In this document: positions 47,207 through 57,191 of the stretch, one piece after another
Layout: every line of letters begins with the position of its first letter
Numbering within the stretch: the stretch's first letter is position 1
Source of the DNA: Ignavibacteria bacterium
GTDB taxonomy: Bacteria; Bacteroidota; Ignavibacteria; Ignavibacteriales; SURF-24
Assembly (NCBI GenBank): GCA_025612245.1
Contig: JAAXKQ010000011.1
Span: 1-64,000, forward strand
Direction: 5' to 3'
Length of the DNA: 64,000 nucleotides
The notes under the pieces: model-generated
The model's input: only the letters and a program-made list of their open reading frames with translations
What the model was told of the DNA's origin: nothing
Databases searched by the model: none
Translations under genes and position numbers: made by a program

Positions 47207-47803
47207 TTAAGACTTTTCCTTCGCGCCAGAAGGTTTATCGTTTGTAGCTGCTTCAAGAACATCATCCACCCAGTTCATCCCGGCCATCGTAGAAGGAAGG
47301 CCAATTGTGGGCAAAGCCAGCATAACCGCGTGCCTGATTTCCCCCGGCGTAAGTCCCGATTTGAGGGCCTTTCTCGTATGCGAGTGAACCGCTCCTTCCA
47401 TACGGGCTCCTAAGGATATGGCAAGCTTAACAATTGCACGCGTTTTTTCGTCAAGAGGACCTGCCTTTTGGACTGCTTCTCCCAGGCTCTCGTATGCCCC
47501 GGCAACCAGGGGGTAATCTTCCGTAAACTTCCGGTACCTGTTGGGTATTTCTGCCACCTTAACCTCTTGTTTGTCTTTTGTTAAAATAAAATATAAATCC
47601 CCTAATCGCAATAATGCCTCATTCTTAAAGAAACTCCGTATTGCTTCAAAAGAGGGAAAATTAAACATGCTTTTCAATATTTTTTCTGTTAATTTTCTTT
47701 GTCCAAAATGAAGCAGCTGCCTCAGGATTGTCTCAAATCGGAACAGGACAGGCGGCCCCGGTACTTTATTTGCAACAAAATTGATCGTTTTGCTTGGCAT
47801 CAA
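47207..47803 (-). CDS. Carboxymuconolactone decarboxylase/AhpD-like protein
   Basis: LDEKTRAIVKLAISLGARMEGAVHSHTRKALKSGLTPGEIRHAVMLALPTIGLPSTMAGMNW. The N-terminal extension may be non-coding. Confidence 0.8.
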   Translation of the reverse strand: MMPSKTINFVANKVPGPPVLFRFETILRQLLHFGQRKLTEKILKSMFNFPSFEAIRSFFKNEALLRLGDLYFILTKDKQEVKVAEIPNRYRKFTEDYPLVAGAYESLGEAVQKAGPLDEKTRAIVKLAISLGARMEGAVHSHTRKALKSGLTPGEIRHAVMLALPTIGLPSTMAGMNWVDDVLEAATNDKPSGAKEKS

Positions 47804-47909
47804 AATTGAATCATTAATCCGTATGTACTTTTATAAGAGGGGATATTTTATCCTGAATCCGGATGCATGAAAAATCAACTGACGGTTTGATAAAAGAAAG
47901 ACAAAAAAA

Positions 47910-49304
47910 ATGAGTAAAAACAAGGAAATACTGCGCGGGAAAATTATTCTGGATAATTTTGAAAAGCCGCACGAAGACAATGCCACTGGAAATAAACTAC
48001 TTGCAACAATAGTTACTACGGGAATAGTATCCTTTGTACTGATTGTTACCATAATGTTTACTCTGCCCATAACCGGACTTTCCTACAGTAACCTGTTTGT
48101 ATTTTCTTCTATCGTGTCACTGGTAATTTTCCTGTTTGTACTGCTCTTTAGGTATTTTTCAATCCTCGGGATGGCATATCTTTATATTACAAAATATACT
48201 GTGGAGAATAAGGGAGACTTCTTTCCCTTTGTTTCCATTATTGTTCCTGTTTACAATGAAGGGAAAGTTCTTAAGAACTCTGTTACTTCGCTGCTGGACC
48301 TGGATTATCCTAACTACGAGATCATAGTTGTAAACGATGGCTCCACGGACAATACGAGACAGGTAGGCGAGTCTTTGGTTGGAATCCATAAAGGCAGGCT
48401 GGGCGATGTAAGGGTTTCTCTTATAAATAAACCGAACGGCGGAAAATCAAAAGCCCTTAATGCAGGCATTCAATTCTCGAAGGCCGATTTTGTGCTCTGC
48501 ATGGACGGTGATTCACAGCTTTCGACAAACACCCTTAAATTCGGCATAAAGCACTTTACCGATCCTTCAATTGGTGCCGTTGCAGGCAATGTTAAGGTCC
48601 TCAACAGAAAGAAAATGCTCACTGACCTTCAGGCTCTGGAATACGTTGAAGGCTTGAACATGCCCCGCAGCGCTCAGAGCCTAATAAAGCTGGTTAACAT
48701 TATTCCGGGACCCGTTGGAATCTTCAGGAAGAAAGCAATTCAGGATGCCGGCTGGTATTCGAGTGATACATTTGCCGAAGATGCCGACCTGACGCTGAAT
48801 ATAATGGCAGCAGGCTGGAAAATTTATTATGAGCAGAATGCCGTTTCTTATACCGAGGCTCCGGAAACACTGAACCAGCTCCTAAAGCAGAGGTACAGGT
48901 GGACCCGCGGCATTCTGCAGTCAATCTTAAAGCACAAAAAGCACCTGTTTAACCCGACACTTAATTTCGGAAACTCGCTGGTGCTTTGGTCCATGTTTTA
49001 TGAGGCCCTGATATGGCCTGTAATGAATATTTTTGCAAACCTGTTCTTTATTGTTGTCGCACTGATCTACGGCATGAGTAACCTTCTGGCATTTTGGTGG
49101 GCTGGAATAGCGCTTCTGGATTTAATGACAGCGCTTTACTGTGTCGCGGTTGAAAAGGAGGATATACGCCTGGTGCCTTACGCGTTTATATACAGGCTGA
49201 TCTTCATTCTGATGATTGATATTACAAAAGCTATGGCTACGGTTGAGGAGTTCCTGGGTATTGAAATGAACTGGGGCAAACTGGAAAGAATAGGAAATGG
49301 ATAA
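47910..49304 (+). CDS. Membrane GT2 glycosyltransferase (processive synthase type)
   Basis: SIIVPVYNEGKVLKNSVTSLLDLDYPNYEIIVVNDGSTDNT, CMDGDSQL, EDADLTLNI, QRYRWTRG. Confidence 0.95.
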   Translation: MSKNKEILRGKIILDNFEKPHEDNATGNKLLATIVTTGIVSFVLIVTIMFTLPITGLSYSNLFVFSSIVSLVIFLFVLLFRYFSILGMAYLYITKYTVENKGDFFPFVSIIVPVYNEGKVLKNSVTSLLDLDYPNYEIIVVNDGSTDNTRQVGESLVGIHKGRLGDVRVSLINKPNGGKSKALNAGIQFSKADFVLCMDGDSQLSTNTLKFGIKHFTDPSIGAVAGNVKVLNRKKMLTDLQALEYVEGLNMPRSAQSLIKLVNIIPGPVGIFRKKAIQDAGWYSSDTFAEDADLTLNIMAAGWKIYYEQNAVSYTEAPETLNQLLKQRYRWTRGILQSILKHKKHLFNPTLNFGNSLVLWSMFYEALIWPVMNIFANLFFIVVALIYGMSNLLAFWWAGIALLDLMTALYCVAVEKEDIRLVPYAFIYRLIFILMIDITKAMATVEEFLGIEMNWGKLERIGNG

Positions 49305-49328
49305 TTTTGAAAAACACAGAGGTATAAA

Positions 49329-49811
49329 ATGGAATTAATTCCGATACTATCGTTCATTATTCTGGTGGCTACTATAAGCACGTTTATTCTTGCCATCGGA
49401 GCCTACATACTCTACAAAATGCGTGAAAGGAAAGGGCGCACTTCCGCTGCTCCTGTGCCGCGTTATATTGAAGCTGAACTTTTGACGCCAAATCAGGCAG
49501 CACTGCAGCAGGGAACTCCTGCAATGCAGGCCGGTAATATGATGCAGCCCGGTGGACAGGTAATCTACCAGGAGCAGTATCAAAGACAGGTCCCTGAGAT
49601 GCGGACTCCTGTACTTCAGCCGCAGCAGACTTCACAAGGACGTACAGTTGCCCAGCAGGTCCACGCAAGGCAGCAGGACTACCAGATGCAGCAGCCCTCA
49701 GGCGATGAGTACGAAGAGAATCCGGCTAATAAAAAATTCATGAAGTATACCTCTGAAGGCTACGTGCCTGTTAATAAAACAAAAACCGGGGAAAATCTGA
49801 AGTGGCGATAA
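49329..49811 (+). CDS. Small single-TM protein with Gln-rich tail
   Basis: N-terminal TM helix followed by a low-complexity Q/P-rich region; tightly placed between the GT2 and deacetylase-like genes. Confidence 0.65.
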   Translation: MELIPILSFIILVATISTFILAIGAYILYKMRERKGRTSAAPVPRYIEAELLTPNQAALQQGTPAMQAGNMMQPGGQVIYQEQYQRQVPEMRTPVLQPQQTSQGRTVAQQVHARQQDYQMQQPSGDEYEENPANKKFMKYTSEGYVPVNKTKTGENLKWR

Positions 49812-51700
49812 AAACAGTAAATAGGATTAAAGTAAATCAGCTTATGATTATTCTGACGGGGTTGGTAATACTGACCGCTGCGGTGCTCATATTCCTATTT
49901 ATAATCAAAGGTGTTTACGGGAACTACAACATCTCTGAAATTCTCCCTACGCGCGAGAATCTCAGCCTTTTGAGCTCCGACGGCGAGTCTTCGGCTGCCA
50001 TACTTTATTCCAAGTACACGGAAAACCTTTTACCGCAGGGAAGTACCTGGCTGAACGATAATATCAACACCTGGAAAAACTTCCTTCGCTCCTCCAAGAT
50101 CAGGGGGGAGGTCATTAGCGATCAGGCCATTGAACTCGGCGAACACTTTAAGTATAAACTCCTCATACTGCCCGGGGCAAAATCCCTAAGCGACAGGGAA
50201 ATTGCCCAGATCAAGAGATTTATTGAAAAAGGCGGCAGCGTTTTTGCAACCAGCGGAACTGCCTCTTTCTCAGACAACGGAAAGTGGAGAGGCTGGGATT
50301 TCTTCAGCGAGGTTTTCGGCCTTAAATTTACGAAGGAAATCATGCCCGATGAGTTTACAAAGATCCATACCTTAAGAGGCGGGCTGCCGCTTACGGCAGG
50401 AATACCTACGGGCTACCCTCTGAAAATTGCAACCTGGGACAGGCCCATGGCCTGTGAAATCCTTGACCCCAGGACCACACAGGTAAGCTTCTGGTACAAC
50501 TTCAGAACCGAGCTCGGACTGGTCAGGGAAGAGGTAAGTAAAAGCGCCGGAATTGCTTATGGCTCCTACGGAAACGGCAGGTTCATCTGGATGGGCTTTG
50601 AACTGAACTCCGTCATCGGGCAGCAGGAAGACTACATTAATTTCGGCAGGCTTTTCCAGAATTCAATTAACTGGCTGACTTATTCACCAACAGCTTTTGT
50701 AAGAGACTGGCCTGGCACGCATGAGTCGGCAGCCGTATTTATGCCTGTCATTGGCGCAAATGCATATAACGTTCAGAACCTTTTCGGCATAATCAGCTCT
50801 GAGAAAACGCCAATGACCTTCTTCGTCGACCCCGCATCTGCCGAGGAGAACAGGGACATACTGAAAAACATACATTATTACGGGGAGCTTTCGCCAATTG
50901 TGGACCTGGGCTACCTGACTTCAATTAACGATACGATAAACAAACTATACGACTTTAATACACAGCTGAATCATTTTAACCAGTCCAAACTCGGACTCTC
51001 AAGGCTGCCGGGACGCCCGGGCAAGGGAGCTATTCCTCTGTACGGGCTTTATGACGACAACTCTGTACACGCCCTTATTAATGCCGGGTATAACTATATT
51101 ATTACGGATTCTCTTACAGACAGATCCGTTCCGAAGACCATCATCAAGGGCGACAAACGCATAATAGCTTTTACCAAGACCGCAAGGGATGATTACGAGG
51201 TCATTAGAAACTATGGACTTACTGACCGTGAGTTCCAGCTTTATACTTATGAGGAAGACATAGACAGGCTCCTTTTTGAAGGCGGACTCTATATCTTTAA
51301 GATGCATACCGACTACCAGTGCCAGCCGCAGTATGTGGATGTGGTAAGAGAACTGATCAGATACTTAAGACAGAAGAATATCTGGATTACAACCATTTCC
51401 GAGGTAAGGGACTGGTGGCTCTCGAAATCGAACCTTGAAGTAAATGCCGAGGTCAGGAGCTCAAGAAGAATTGCGGTCGAGGTTTCAAACCCAGGAAATT
51501 TTCAGGTAAATGACGTGGTCGTACAGGTAAACCTTAACCGGGATATACATAACCTTCAGCTCTCATCCGATATATTCGGAACCAGGATACCTAAGTACAG
51601 CTTTGACAGGAAAAACCAGATACTGAGACTAAAAATTGACAGAATAGATGCTGGTGAGGCTTTTTCATATTTCGTGGATTTTGACAGCCCTGCAATTTAA
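49802..51700 (+). CDS. Membrane-anchored protein with glutamine-amidotransferase-like fold and polysaccharide-deacetylase-like C-terminal region
   Basis: N-terminal TM; 'YKLLILPGAKSLSDREIAQIKRFIEKGGSVFATSG'; C-terminal 'TPMTFFVDPA...GYNYIITDSLTD...KMHTDYQC...VVRELIRYLRQKNIWITTISEVRDWW'. Confidence 0.65.
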   Translation: MAIKTVNRIKVNQLMIILTGLVILTAAVLIFLFIIKGVYGNYNISEILPTRENLSLLSSDGESSAAILYSKYTENLLPQGSTWLNDNINTWKNFLRSSKIRGEVISDQAIELGEHFKYKLLILPGAKSLSDREIAQIKRFIEKGGSVFATSGTASFSDNGKWRGWDFFSEVFGLKFTKEIMPDEFTKIHTLRGGLPLTAGIPTGYPLKIATWDRPMACEILDPRTTQVSFWYNFRTELGLVREEVSKSAGIAYGSYGNGRFIWMGFELNSVIGQQEDYINFGRLFQNSINWLTYSPTAFVRDWPGTHESAAVFMPVIGANAYNVQNLFGIISSEKTPMTFFVDPASAEENRDILKNIHYYGELSPIVDLGYLTSINDTINKLYDFNTQLNHFNQSKLGLSRLPGRPGKGAIPLYGLYDDNSVHALINAGYNYIITDSLTDRSVPKTIIKGDKRIIAFTKTARDDYEVIRNYGLTDREFQLYTYEEDIDRLLFEGGLYIFKMHTDYQCQPQYVDVVRELIRYLRQKNIWITTISEVRDWWLSKSNLEVNAEVRSSRRIAVEVSNPGNFQVNDVVVQVNLNRDIHNLQLSSDIFGTRIPKYSFDRKNQILRLKIDRIDAGEAFSYFVDFDSPAI

Positions 51701-51786
51701 TTGTTCCCGTGCTGCCATAGAAAATAGGTAATGAAGGGAAAAGCAACTTAGAAAAACGGCATTTTTAGAGCGCAAGCGAGGCTTTA

Positions 51787-52752
51787 ATGAAAAAAAACAA
51801 TTTACATATTTTATTTATACTTTTTCTGGCTTTAATGCTGGGCGGCGGCTGCGCCGATTCAACTAATTCCCCGGATAAACTGGCTCCGGCTCTTGAAGTC
51901 TATAAACCTGCCGTCAATGATACGGTAACCGTGGGAAAACAGACTATAGTTTATGCTGCCTCAGATGACCAGAAGGTTTCCTTCTATGAGCTTTATGTAA
52001 ACGGAAAGTTTGTCTCTCATATAGATTCAAATCCCGACGGGACAAATCCCGTGATTTACTGGAACGTGGATTCTTCTCTTATAAACACAAAGGCTAGCTA
52101 TTACATAATTGCATACGACGAGGGGGGCAATTCTACAAAAAGCAAGGAAATAACGGGCATTTTCGTTGCCGAAAGCCATGAGCCTCCGCGTGCCCCGTCA
52201 AACCTGGAACTAAGAAAGTTCAACAATACCATATTTAATCTTACCTGGACAGACAACTCAAATAATGAGGACGGGTTCGAGTTATGGCGCAAAGACGGGC
52301 AGGATGGACAGTTCCATATAGTATATACCGCTATCCCGCGCAATAATACTTCAGCCAACGACCAGGTGCCCTCAGAAAGCGTTACTTATTATTATAAAAT
52401 CAGGGCCTTTAGAGACACCATTAAATCCGAATTCAGCAATATCGTCGGCACGACTGGCTCGAACAGCCTTATCCCGCGTCCGGTCAGTCTTACGGCAGAA
52501 CCCAGTAAGTCTCAGGTTAAGCTCGACTGGATTTTCCCCGGTGCCTCTGAGAACATTCTGGGATTTGAAATTGAGCGCAAAGGATGGGGCGACTATTCTC
52601 AGCTTGCCATAGTACTGCCCAGCGTAAGGCAGTACGTGGATACAAAGCAGATGAATGCCTATCAGATCTACACCTACAGAGTCCGGGCTTTTACGGGAGA
52701 AGGAAAATCTGACTGGTCAGACGAAATAGCTGTTACAATACCAAAAGAGTAG
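51787..52752 (+). CDS. Fibronectin type III domain lipoprotein
   Basis: Lipobox 'LGGGCADS'; FN3-like 'APSNLELRKFNNTIFNLTWTDNSNNEDGFELWRK' and 'YTYRVRAFTGEGKSDWSDEIAVTIP'. Confidence 0.85.
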   Translation: MKKNNLHILFILFLALMLGGGCADSTNSPDKLAPALEVYKPAVNDTVTVGKQTIVYAASDDQKVSFYELYVNGKFVSHIDSNPDGTNPVIYWNVDSSLINTKASYYIIAYDEGGNSTKSKEITGIFVAESHEPPRAPSNLELRKFNNTIFNLTWTDNSNNEDGFELWRKDGQDGQFHIVYTAIPRNNTSANDQVPSESVTYYYKIRAFRDTIKSEFSNIVGTTGSNSLIPRPVSLTAEPSKSQVKLDWIFPGASENILGFEIERKGWGDYSQLAIVLPSVRQYVDTKQMNAYQIYTYRVRAFTGEGKSDWSDEIAVTIPKE

Positions 52753-52860
52753 GATAACCGGGCACAGTGCTTATTTGGGCTGCACAGGAGGGAATTTTCC
52801 GGTGCGAAAAATTCTGTCTTTCTTTTCCGCCTGGAGCAGCTCTCTGCGATAAACCAATTT

Positions 52861-55800
52861 ATGACATTAAAAGCAGACATATTAAGGATTCTAAACGGAC
52901 TGAAAGTCCCGGCTTTTGTCGTGGATAAAGACGGTAAGGTTTTGCATTCCAATTCTGAAGGTGAACTTCTCCAAGTGCAGGGACATAGACTGCGGAACAT
53001 AGGGGAGATTTTTACGCCTGAGTGTGCCGGGAGGGTAAAGAACAGGCTTGCAGAATGCATCGGCTACTTAAATTCTTCAACTTTGAAAAGCATGGACACT
53101 GCTGCGGCCATAAAAGAGCTAAACGGCAAAAGCGAGGCCGAAGTATCCTTTACGGCTTTTGAGTCTGAAGATAGTCTTTCTTATGCCGTATGCACGCTTA
53201 AGTTTGTACACATGGAAAAGAAACCTGAAAAGTTCGAGTTCAGTTTCTCCCCGGGGGAATTCAATGAAATAATTGAGGATGACGCCTTAATTAAAATATT
53301 TGAGGAAATCAAATCCTCTTTCCCGTTCACCTTCCTGGGCAAGAACAGGCTGCAGAATGAAATAAATAAACTGGACGAGTTTTTCTGGCTCAAAGACAGC
53401 GATGGAAAATACTTGCTGGTTAATTTGCTATTTTCACAGTTCCTCGGCCTCAAGCCTAACCAGATTGAGGGAAAGCATGAAACGGAATTCTTTCCGAAAC
53501 ACATGACTGAGATGCTCCTTGCGGTTGACAAGTACATAAAAGATACGGCAAACATGGTAATCAGAAACGGATTTCCGCTTTACCAGCTGAACGGAGAAAC
53601 TGCACGAGTAGTTGAAGTCCCCTTGTGCGATCTGGATAACAAGGTAATTGCCGTCATGGGTTTCTCGCAGAAAAGCTATTCTCAGGCTCCTGGAGGAAAG
53701 TTTAGCCCGGAACTACTGTTCGAAAGCGCCATAGGCCTGATGCCCGCTACGGTTATAATTGCAGATAAAGATGGAATAGTAAAGAGTAAAAGCGGAGAGC
53801 TTGCAGCGCTGAAGACTTCTGAGGTCTACCCGGGGGTAACCTTAAAGAGCATACTGCCCCCTGAAATTTGCTTTGAGGCCGATAGCTTTATGCACGACGA
53901 AGCCCTGGACACTCTGGAATTGAAAAAGAAGGTCACGTCTGGCGCAAAAGCAATTCCTTTTGTTTTTCACTTAAGAAAGATATATAATTGCAGGGGAAAA
54001 CTGGAAGGGTTCCTGCTTTTTGTTGAAGAGGAGCATAGTTTATCAGCTAACAGTAATACAATAGGGAATAACGAAAAGATGTACGAAATCTTAATGCAAA
54101 CGAGTCCTGAACCGATGTTTATTTATGACATCGAAAACCTGCGTTTTCTCGACGTAAATCAGGCTGCACTGCAGGTCTATGGCTATTCCATGCACGAATT
54201 CCTGCAGATGGATCTGACGGATTTGTATGCTCCGGAAGATATACAGACACTTTTGGACTCCTCCAATTCCCGCAATAAAGAAGGCGTCTTTACTGGCCCC
54301 TGGAGGCACAGAAAAAAAGACGGATCTTCACTGCTTGTGGAGATAAGCAAATCGGCATTCGACTTCCAGGGCAAAAAGGCCCACTTCAATATTGTAAAGG
54401 ACGTCACACAGAAAGCGGAACTTGAGAAGAATTCCCAGTTCTTTAACGCTGCTTTCAACACTGTAAGCGACCCGATATTTATTACTGATCCGGAAGGCTT
54501 CATAACAAAAGTTAACGACTCTGTTACAAGCCTGCTTGGATACAGCAGGACCGAAATGGATATGCGGCCTTTTCTTACGCTGGCTACCGACAGCTACAGG
54601 ACAGAGATAAATACTTCCATATTCTATTCCAAATCCAAGGTGCCCGTCAGCCTTGAGGTTGAACTGAAAAAGTCGGACGGATCTGCCGTTGAAGCTAAAC
54701 TGGTTGCCCTTCCGGTCCTTGGCTACGACGGGCAGGTAAGTTCCTTTAGTGTTGTTGCCAAAATAAAACAGAAAGCCCAAAGTGAAGTTGGAATTTATAA
54801 CGCTGAAGATTCAAGACAGGCAAGAGTCAAGCCTTTTGAGGATTCTTCTTCTCCAGTAAAAAAGAGCGCAAGCGGCAGCATTGATCCCGGATTCCTGTCC
54901 AGCATGTTCCACGAGATACTGACCCCGATGAATGTAATACTGGGATTTATACAGGAACTGACTGAGAATATGGAGTCTCCTACCCAGGAGCAGAAGGAAT
55001 CCATAGATATAATCAATCAGAACAGAGCCATACTTATGCAGACCATGGATTCTGTGCTTGAGTACTCGCATATTGAACAAAACAGGGTGGAGATTACACC
55101 GCAGAGGGTCTTTTTTACCGAGGTCGTGGACAACCTTCAGAAAGACCTCAGCCGCCTGATGGCAGAAAGCAAGATACTATTTAACTATGGGAAAATCTCT
55201 ACTTCCTTGAGCTTCGAGACGGACAGGCAAAGGCTTGAGTCTTTCCTTGCCATGTTTATCAAGATGGCCATGCGCATTACAAGGGAAGGCAATATTTTCC
55301 TTTCGGCCTATCAGTACGACGACCAGCATTGCCTTATCAGCCTGAAGGACAGAAGGGCTTCCATTTCACCTTATCTTCTTGAAAACATTGCCTTGCTTTT
55401 TACGGCCGATGAGGACAAAATTAAAAAGGATTTCGGAATTTCCAGGCTTACACTCCGGCTTGTACGCCGCCTGATGGCGCTTCTGCATGGAAAAATTGAA
55501 GTGGTAAAAAGATCCGGAGAGCCCGCCGAATTCGGCTTCCTTTTCCCGCTCGTCTTTCAAAATAATGGCCTTGAGCCTGAAGGCGCCTTAGACGTAGAGG
55601 AAGAAAAGGGGAGTCCTGAGCCTTTAAGATCCCAGCCTGATTATGAAGAATCACGCTCCAGGACCTCACAGGCTAAAGAAGATGAGATGGATATAATTGA
55701 AGACGGTGAAATTGCAGCAGACCTTAAACATGCTCTAAGAGAAGAAGAACCGGTAAAGATGTTCGAGCCGCAGATCCCAAAAAAAGAAACGACTGCACCC

Positions 55801-56241
55801 CCTGCCTCCGGCGCTGAGGCTACAGTAACAGCGAAGCCGGAAGAAAAGCCCATCCCTTCTTCGCCTGAGTTCGACCTCTCACGTCTTCAGTGCCTTTATG
55901 TCGAGGACCAGATCGATTCACAGATACTCTTCAAGGTGCAGATGAAGGACCTCAAGAAGGTGGACTCGGTGGCAAGCTTTGAATCTGCACTGCCTTTACT
56001 GGAAGAGAATAAGTACGACTTTATCATCATGGATATTAACCTTCAGGGAGAATATAACGGCCTGGATGCCCTGAGGATAATCCGCAGGATGCCCGGGTAC
56101 AGGAACATCCCTGTAATTGCCGTTACGGCTTATATACTTGCAGGAGACAAAGAAAAGTTTATTGCAGCCGGATTTAACGGATTTATTTCCAAACCTGTCA
56201 TGCGCGACAAGGTTATGGACGCTCTCAAAAAAATCATCTGA
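52861..56241 (+). CDS. Multi-PAS hybrid histidine kinase with degenerate ATPase domain and C-terminal receiver
   Basis: Several PAS domains; HisKA 'FLSSMFHEILTPMNVILGF'; receiver 'CLYVEDQIDSQ...FIIMDINLQG...IAVTAY...ISKPV'. Confidence 0.88.
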   Translation: MTLKADILRILNGLKVPAFVVDKDGKVLHSNSEGELLQVQGHRLRNIGEIFTPECAGRVKNRLAECIGYLNSSTLKSMDTAAAIKELNGKSEAEVSFTAFESEDSLSYAVCTLKFVHMEKKPEKFEFSFSPGEFNEIIEDDALIKIFEEIKSSFPFTFLGKNRLQNEINKLDEFFWLKDSDGKYLLVNLLFSQFLGLKPNQIEGKHETEFFPKHMTEMLLAVDKYIKDTANMVIRNGFPLYQLNGETARVVEVPLCDLDNKVIAVMGFSQKSYSQAPGGKFSPELLFESAIGLMPATVIIADKDGIVKSKSGELAALKTSEVYPGVTLKSILPPEICFEADSFMHDEALDTLELKKKVTSGAKAIPFVFHLRKIYNCRGKLEGFLLFVEEEHSLSANSNTIGNNEKMYEILMQTSPEPMFIYDIENLRFLDVNQAALQVYGYSMHEFLQMDLTDLYAPEDIQTLLDSSNSRNKEGVFTGPWRHRKKDGSSLLVEISKSAFDFQGKKAHFNIVKDVTQKAELEKNSQFFNAAFNTVSDPIFITDPEGFITKVNDSVTSLLGYSRTEMDMRPFLTLATDSYRTEINTSIFYSKSKVPVSLEVELKKSDGSAVEAKLVALPVLGYDGQVSSFSVVAKIKQKAQSEVGIYNAEDSRQARVKPFEDSSSPVKKSASGSIDPGFLSSMFHEILTPMNVILGFIQELTENMESPTQEQKESIDIINQNRAILMQTMDSVLEYSHIEQNRVEITPQRVFFTEVVDNLQKDLSRLMAESKILFNYGKISTSLSFETDRQRLESFLAMFIKMAMRITREGNIFLSAYQYDDQHCLISLKDRRASISPYLLENIALLFTADEDKIKKDFGISRLTLRLVRRLMALLHGKIEVVKRSGEPAEFGFLFPLVFQNNGLEPEGALDVEEEKGSPEPLRSQPDYEESRSRTSQAKEDEMDIIEDGEIAADLKHALREEEPVKMFEPQIPKKETTAPPASGAEATVTAKPEEKPIPSSPEFDLSRLQCLYVEDQIDSQILFKVQMKDLKKVDSVASFESALPLLEENKYDFIIMDINLQGEYNGLDALRIIRRMPGYRNIPVIAVTAYILAGDKEKFIAAGFNGFISKPVMRDKVMDALKKII

Positions 56242-56440
56242 AAAATGCCGCATAAATAAGCTCCGGAAGCCTTTTACAGAATTGTCTTTCCGCGCCCGGA
56301 GCTTTAAGTCCGGAGCTTTAAGTCCTGTAAAAAAAGGAGGACGGGCTTTTATCTAATGACTCCTCTCAGCTGCTAGAGCAATTTATCCCCCAGTACTCAT
56401 CATATTCTTAAGCAATTACCGCACTTTCTTTAGAAATTGA

Positions 56441-56460
56441 ATTTGTCAATATTGACAAAT
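56441..56460. promoter_or_regulatory. Perfect 20-bp palindrome ATTTGTCAATATTGACAAAT upstream of lexA
   Basis: The two 10-bp halves are exact reverse complements. Confidence 0.65.
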
Positions 56461-56474
56461 TATATTTTCTTGTT

Positions 56475-56506
56475 TAAAATTACCATACAGATGTATGGTA
56501 ATTTTA
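56475..56506. promoter_or_regulatory. Perfect 32-bp inverted repeat (15-bp arms) upstream of lexA; candidate LexA operator
   Basis: TAAAATTACCATACA-GA-TGTATGGTAATTTTA. Confidence 0.7.
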
Positions 56507-56551
56507 TAAAAACAGAGATACATACAGATATCGTTCCGGGGGAGGAATATC

Positions 56552-57175
56552 ATGCCGCGCAGTCTGACAGAAATCCAGAAGAAAATACTCGACTTTCTCA
56601 TCGAGGAAAGAGCAGTCGGGGGGAGAGTGCCTACGCTTTCTGAAATTGCAGAGAGGTTTGGCTATAAGAACCGGGCTACCGTACAGCAGCATCTGCAGGC
56701 CCTTGAGAAGAAGGGCTACATAAAAAGACACCCACGGCTTTCGCGCTCAATTGAAATCACACTTGAGGATAAGTACTTTGTACCCAGGCCCGTCCTGGGA
56801 GAAGTTGCAGCCGGAAATCCACTGGTAATATATCCCGATGCAATAGACACGGTGGAACTGCCTTCAATTGCAAGAATGCCGAAGGACTCGTTCCTTCTCC
56901 GTGTAAAAGGGGACAGCCTTAAGGATGCATATATCTTCAGCGGCGACTTTGTTATAGTAAATCCCAATATGAATCCCGTAAACGGCCAGATTGTAGTTGC
57001 CATACTGGACGGTGCCGCCGTGGTAAAAAGGTTTTATAAAAAGAGCGACCACATTGAGCTACATTCGGAAAATCCCGAGTATGCACCCATAATCGTGGAA
57101 AGAAAAGGCCATGTCTTCAAGATATCCGGCGTTGTGGTGGGGATATACAGAAGCATGGATAAGAAAACAGTATAA
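56552..57175 (+). CDS. lexA: LexA repressor
   Basis: LTEIQKKILDFLIEERAVGGRVPTLSEIAERFGYKNRATVQQHLQAL; catalytic Ser context 'LLRVKGDSLKDAYIFSGDFVIV' and Lys in 'GAAVVKRFYK'. Confidence 0.94.
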   Translation: MPRSLTEIQKKILDFLIEERAVGGRVPTLSEIAERFGYKNRATVQQHLQALEKKGYIKRHPRLSRSIEITLEDKYFVPRPVLGEVAAGNPLVIYPDAIDTVELPSIARMPKDSFLLRVKGDSLKDAYIFSGDFVIVNPNMNPVNGQIVVAILDGAAVVKRFYKKSDHIELHSENPEYAPIIVERKGHVFKISGVVVGIYRSMDKKTV

Positions 57176-57191
57176 GGAGGACCTTTCTTAA

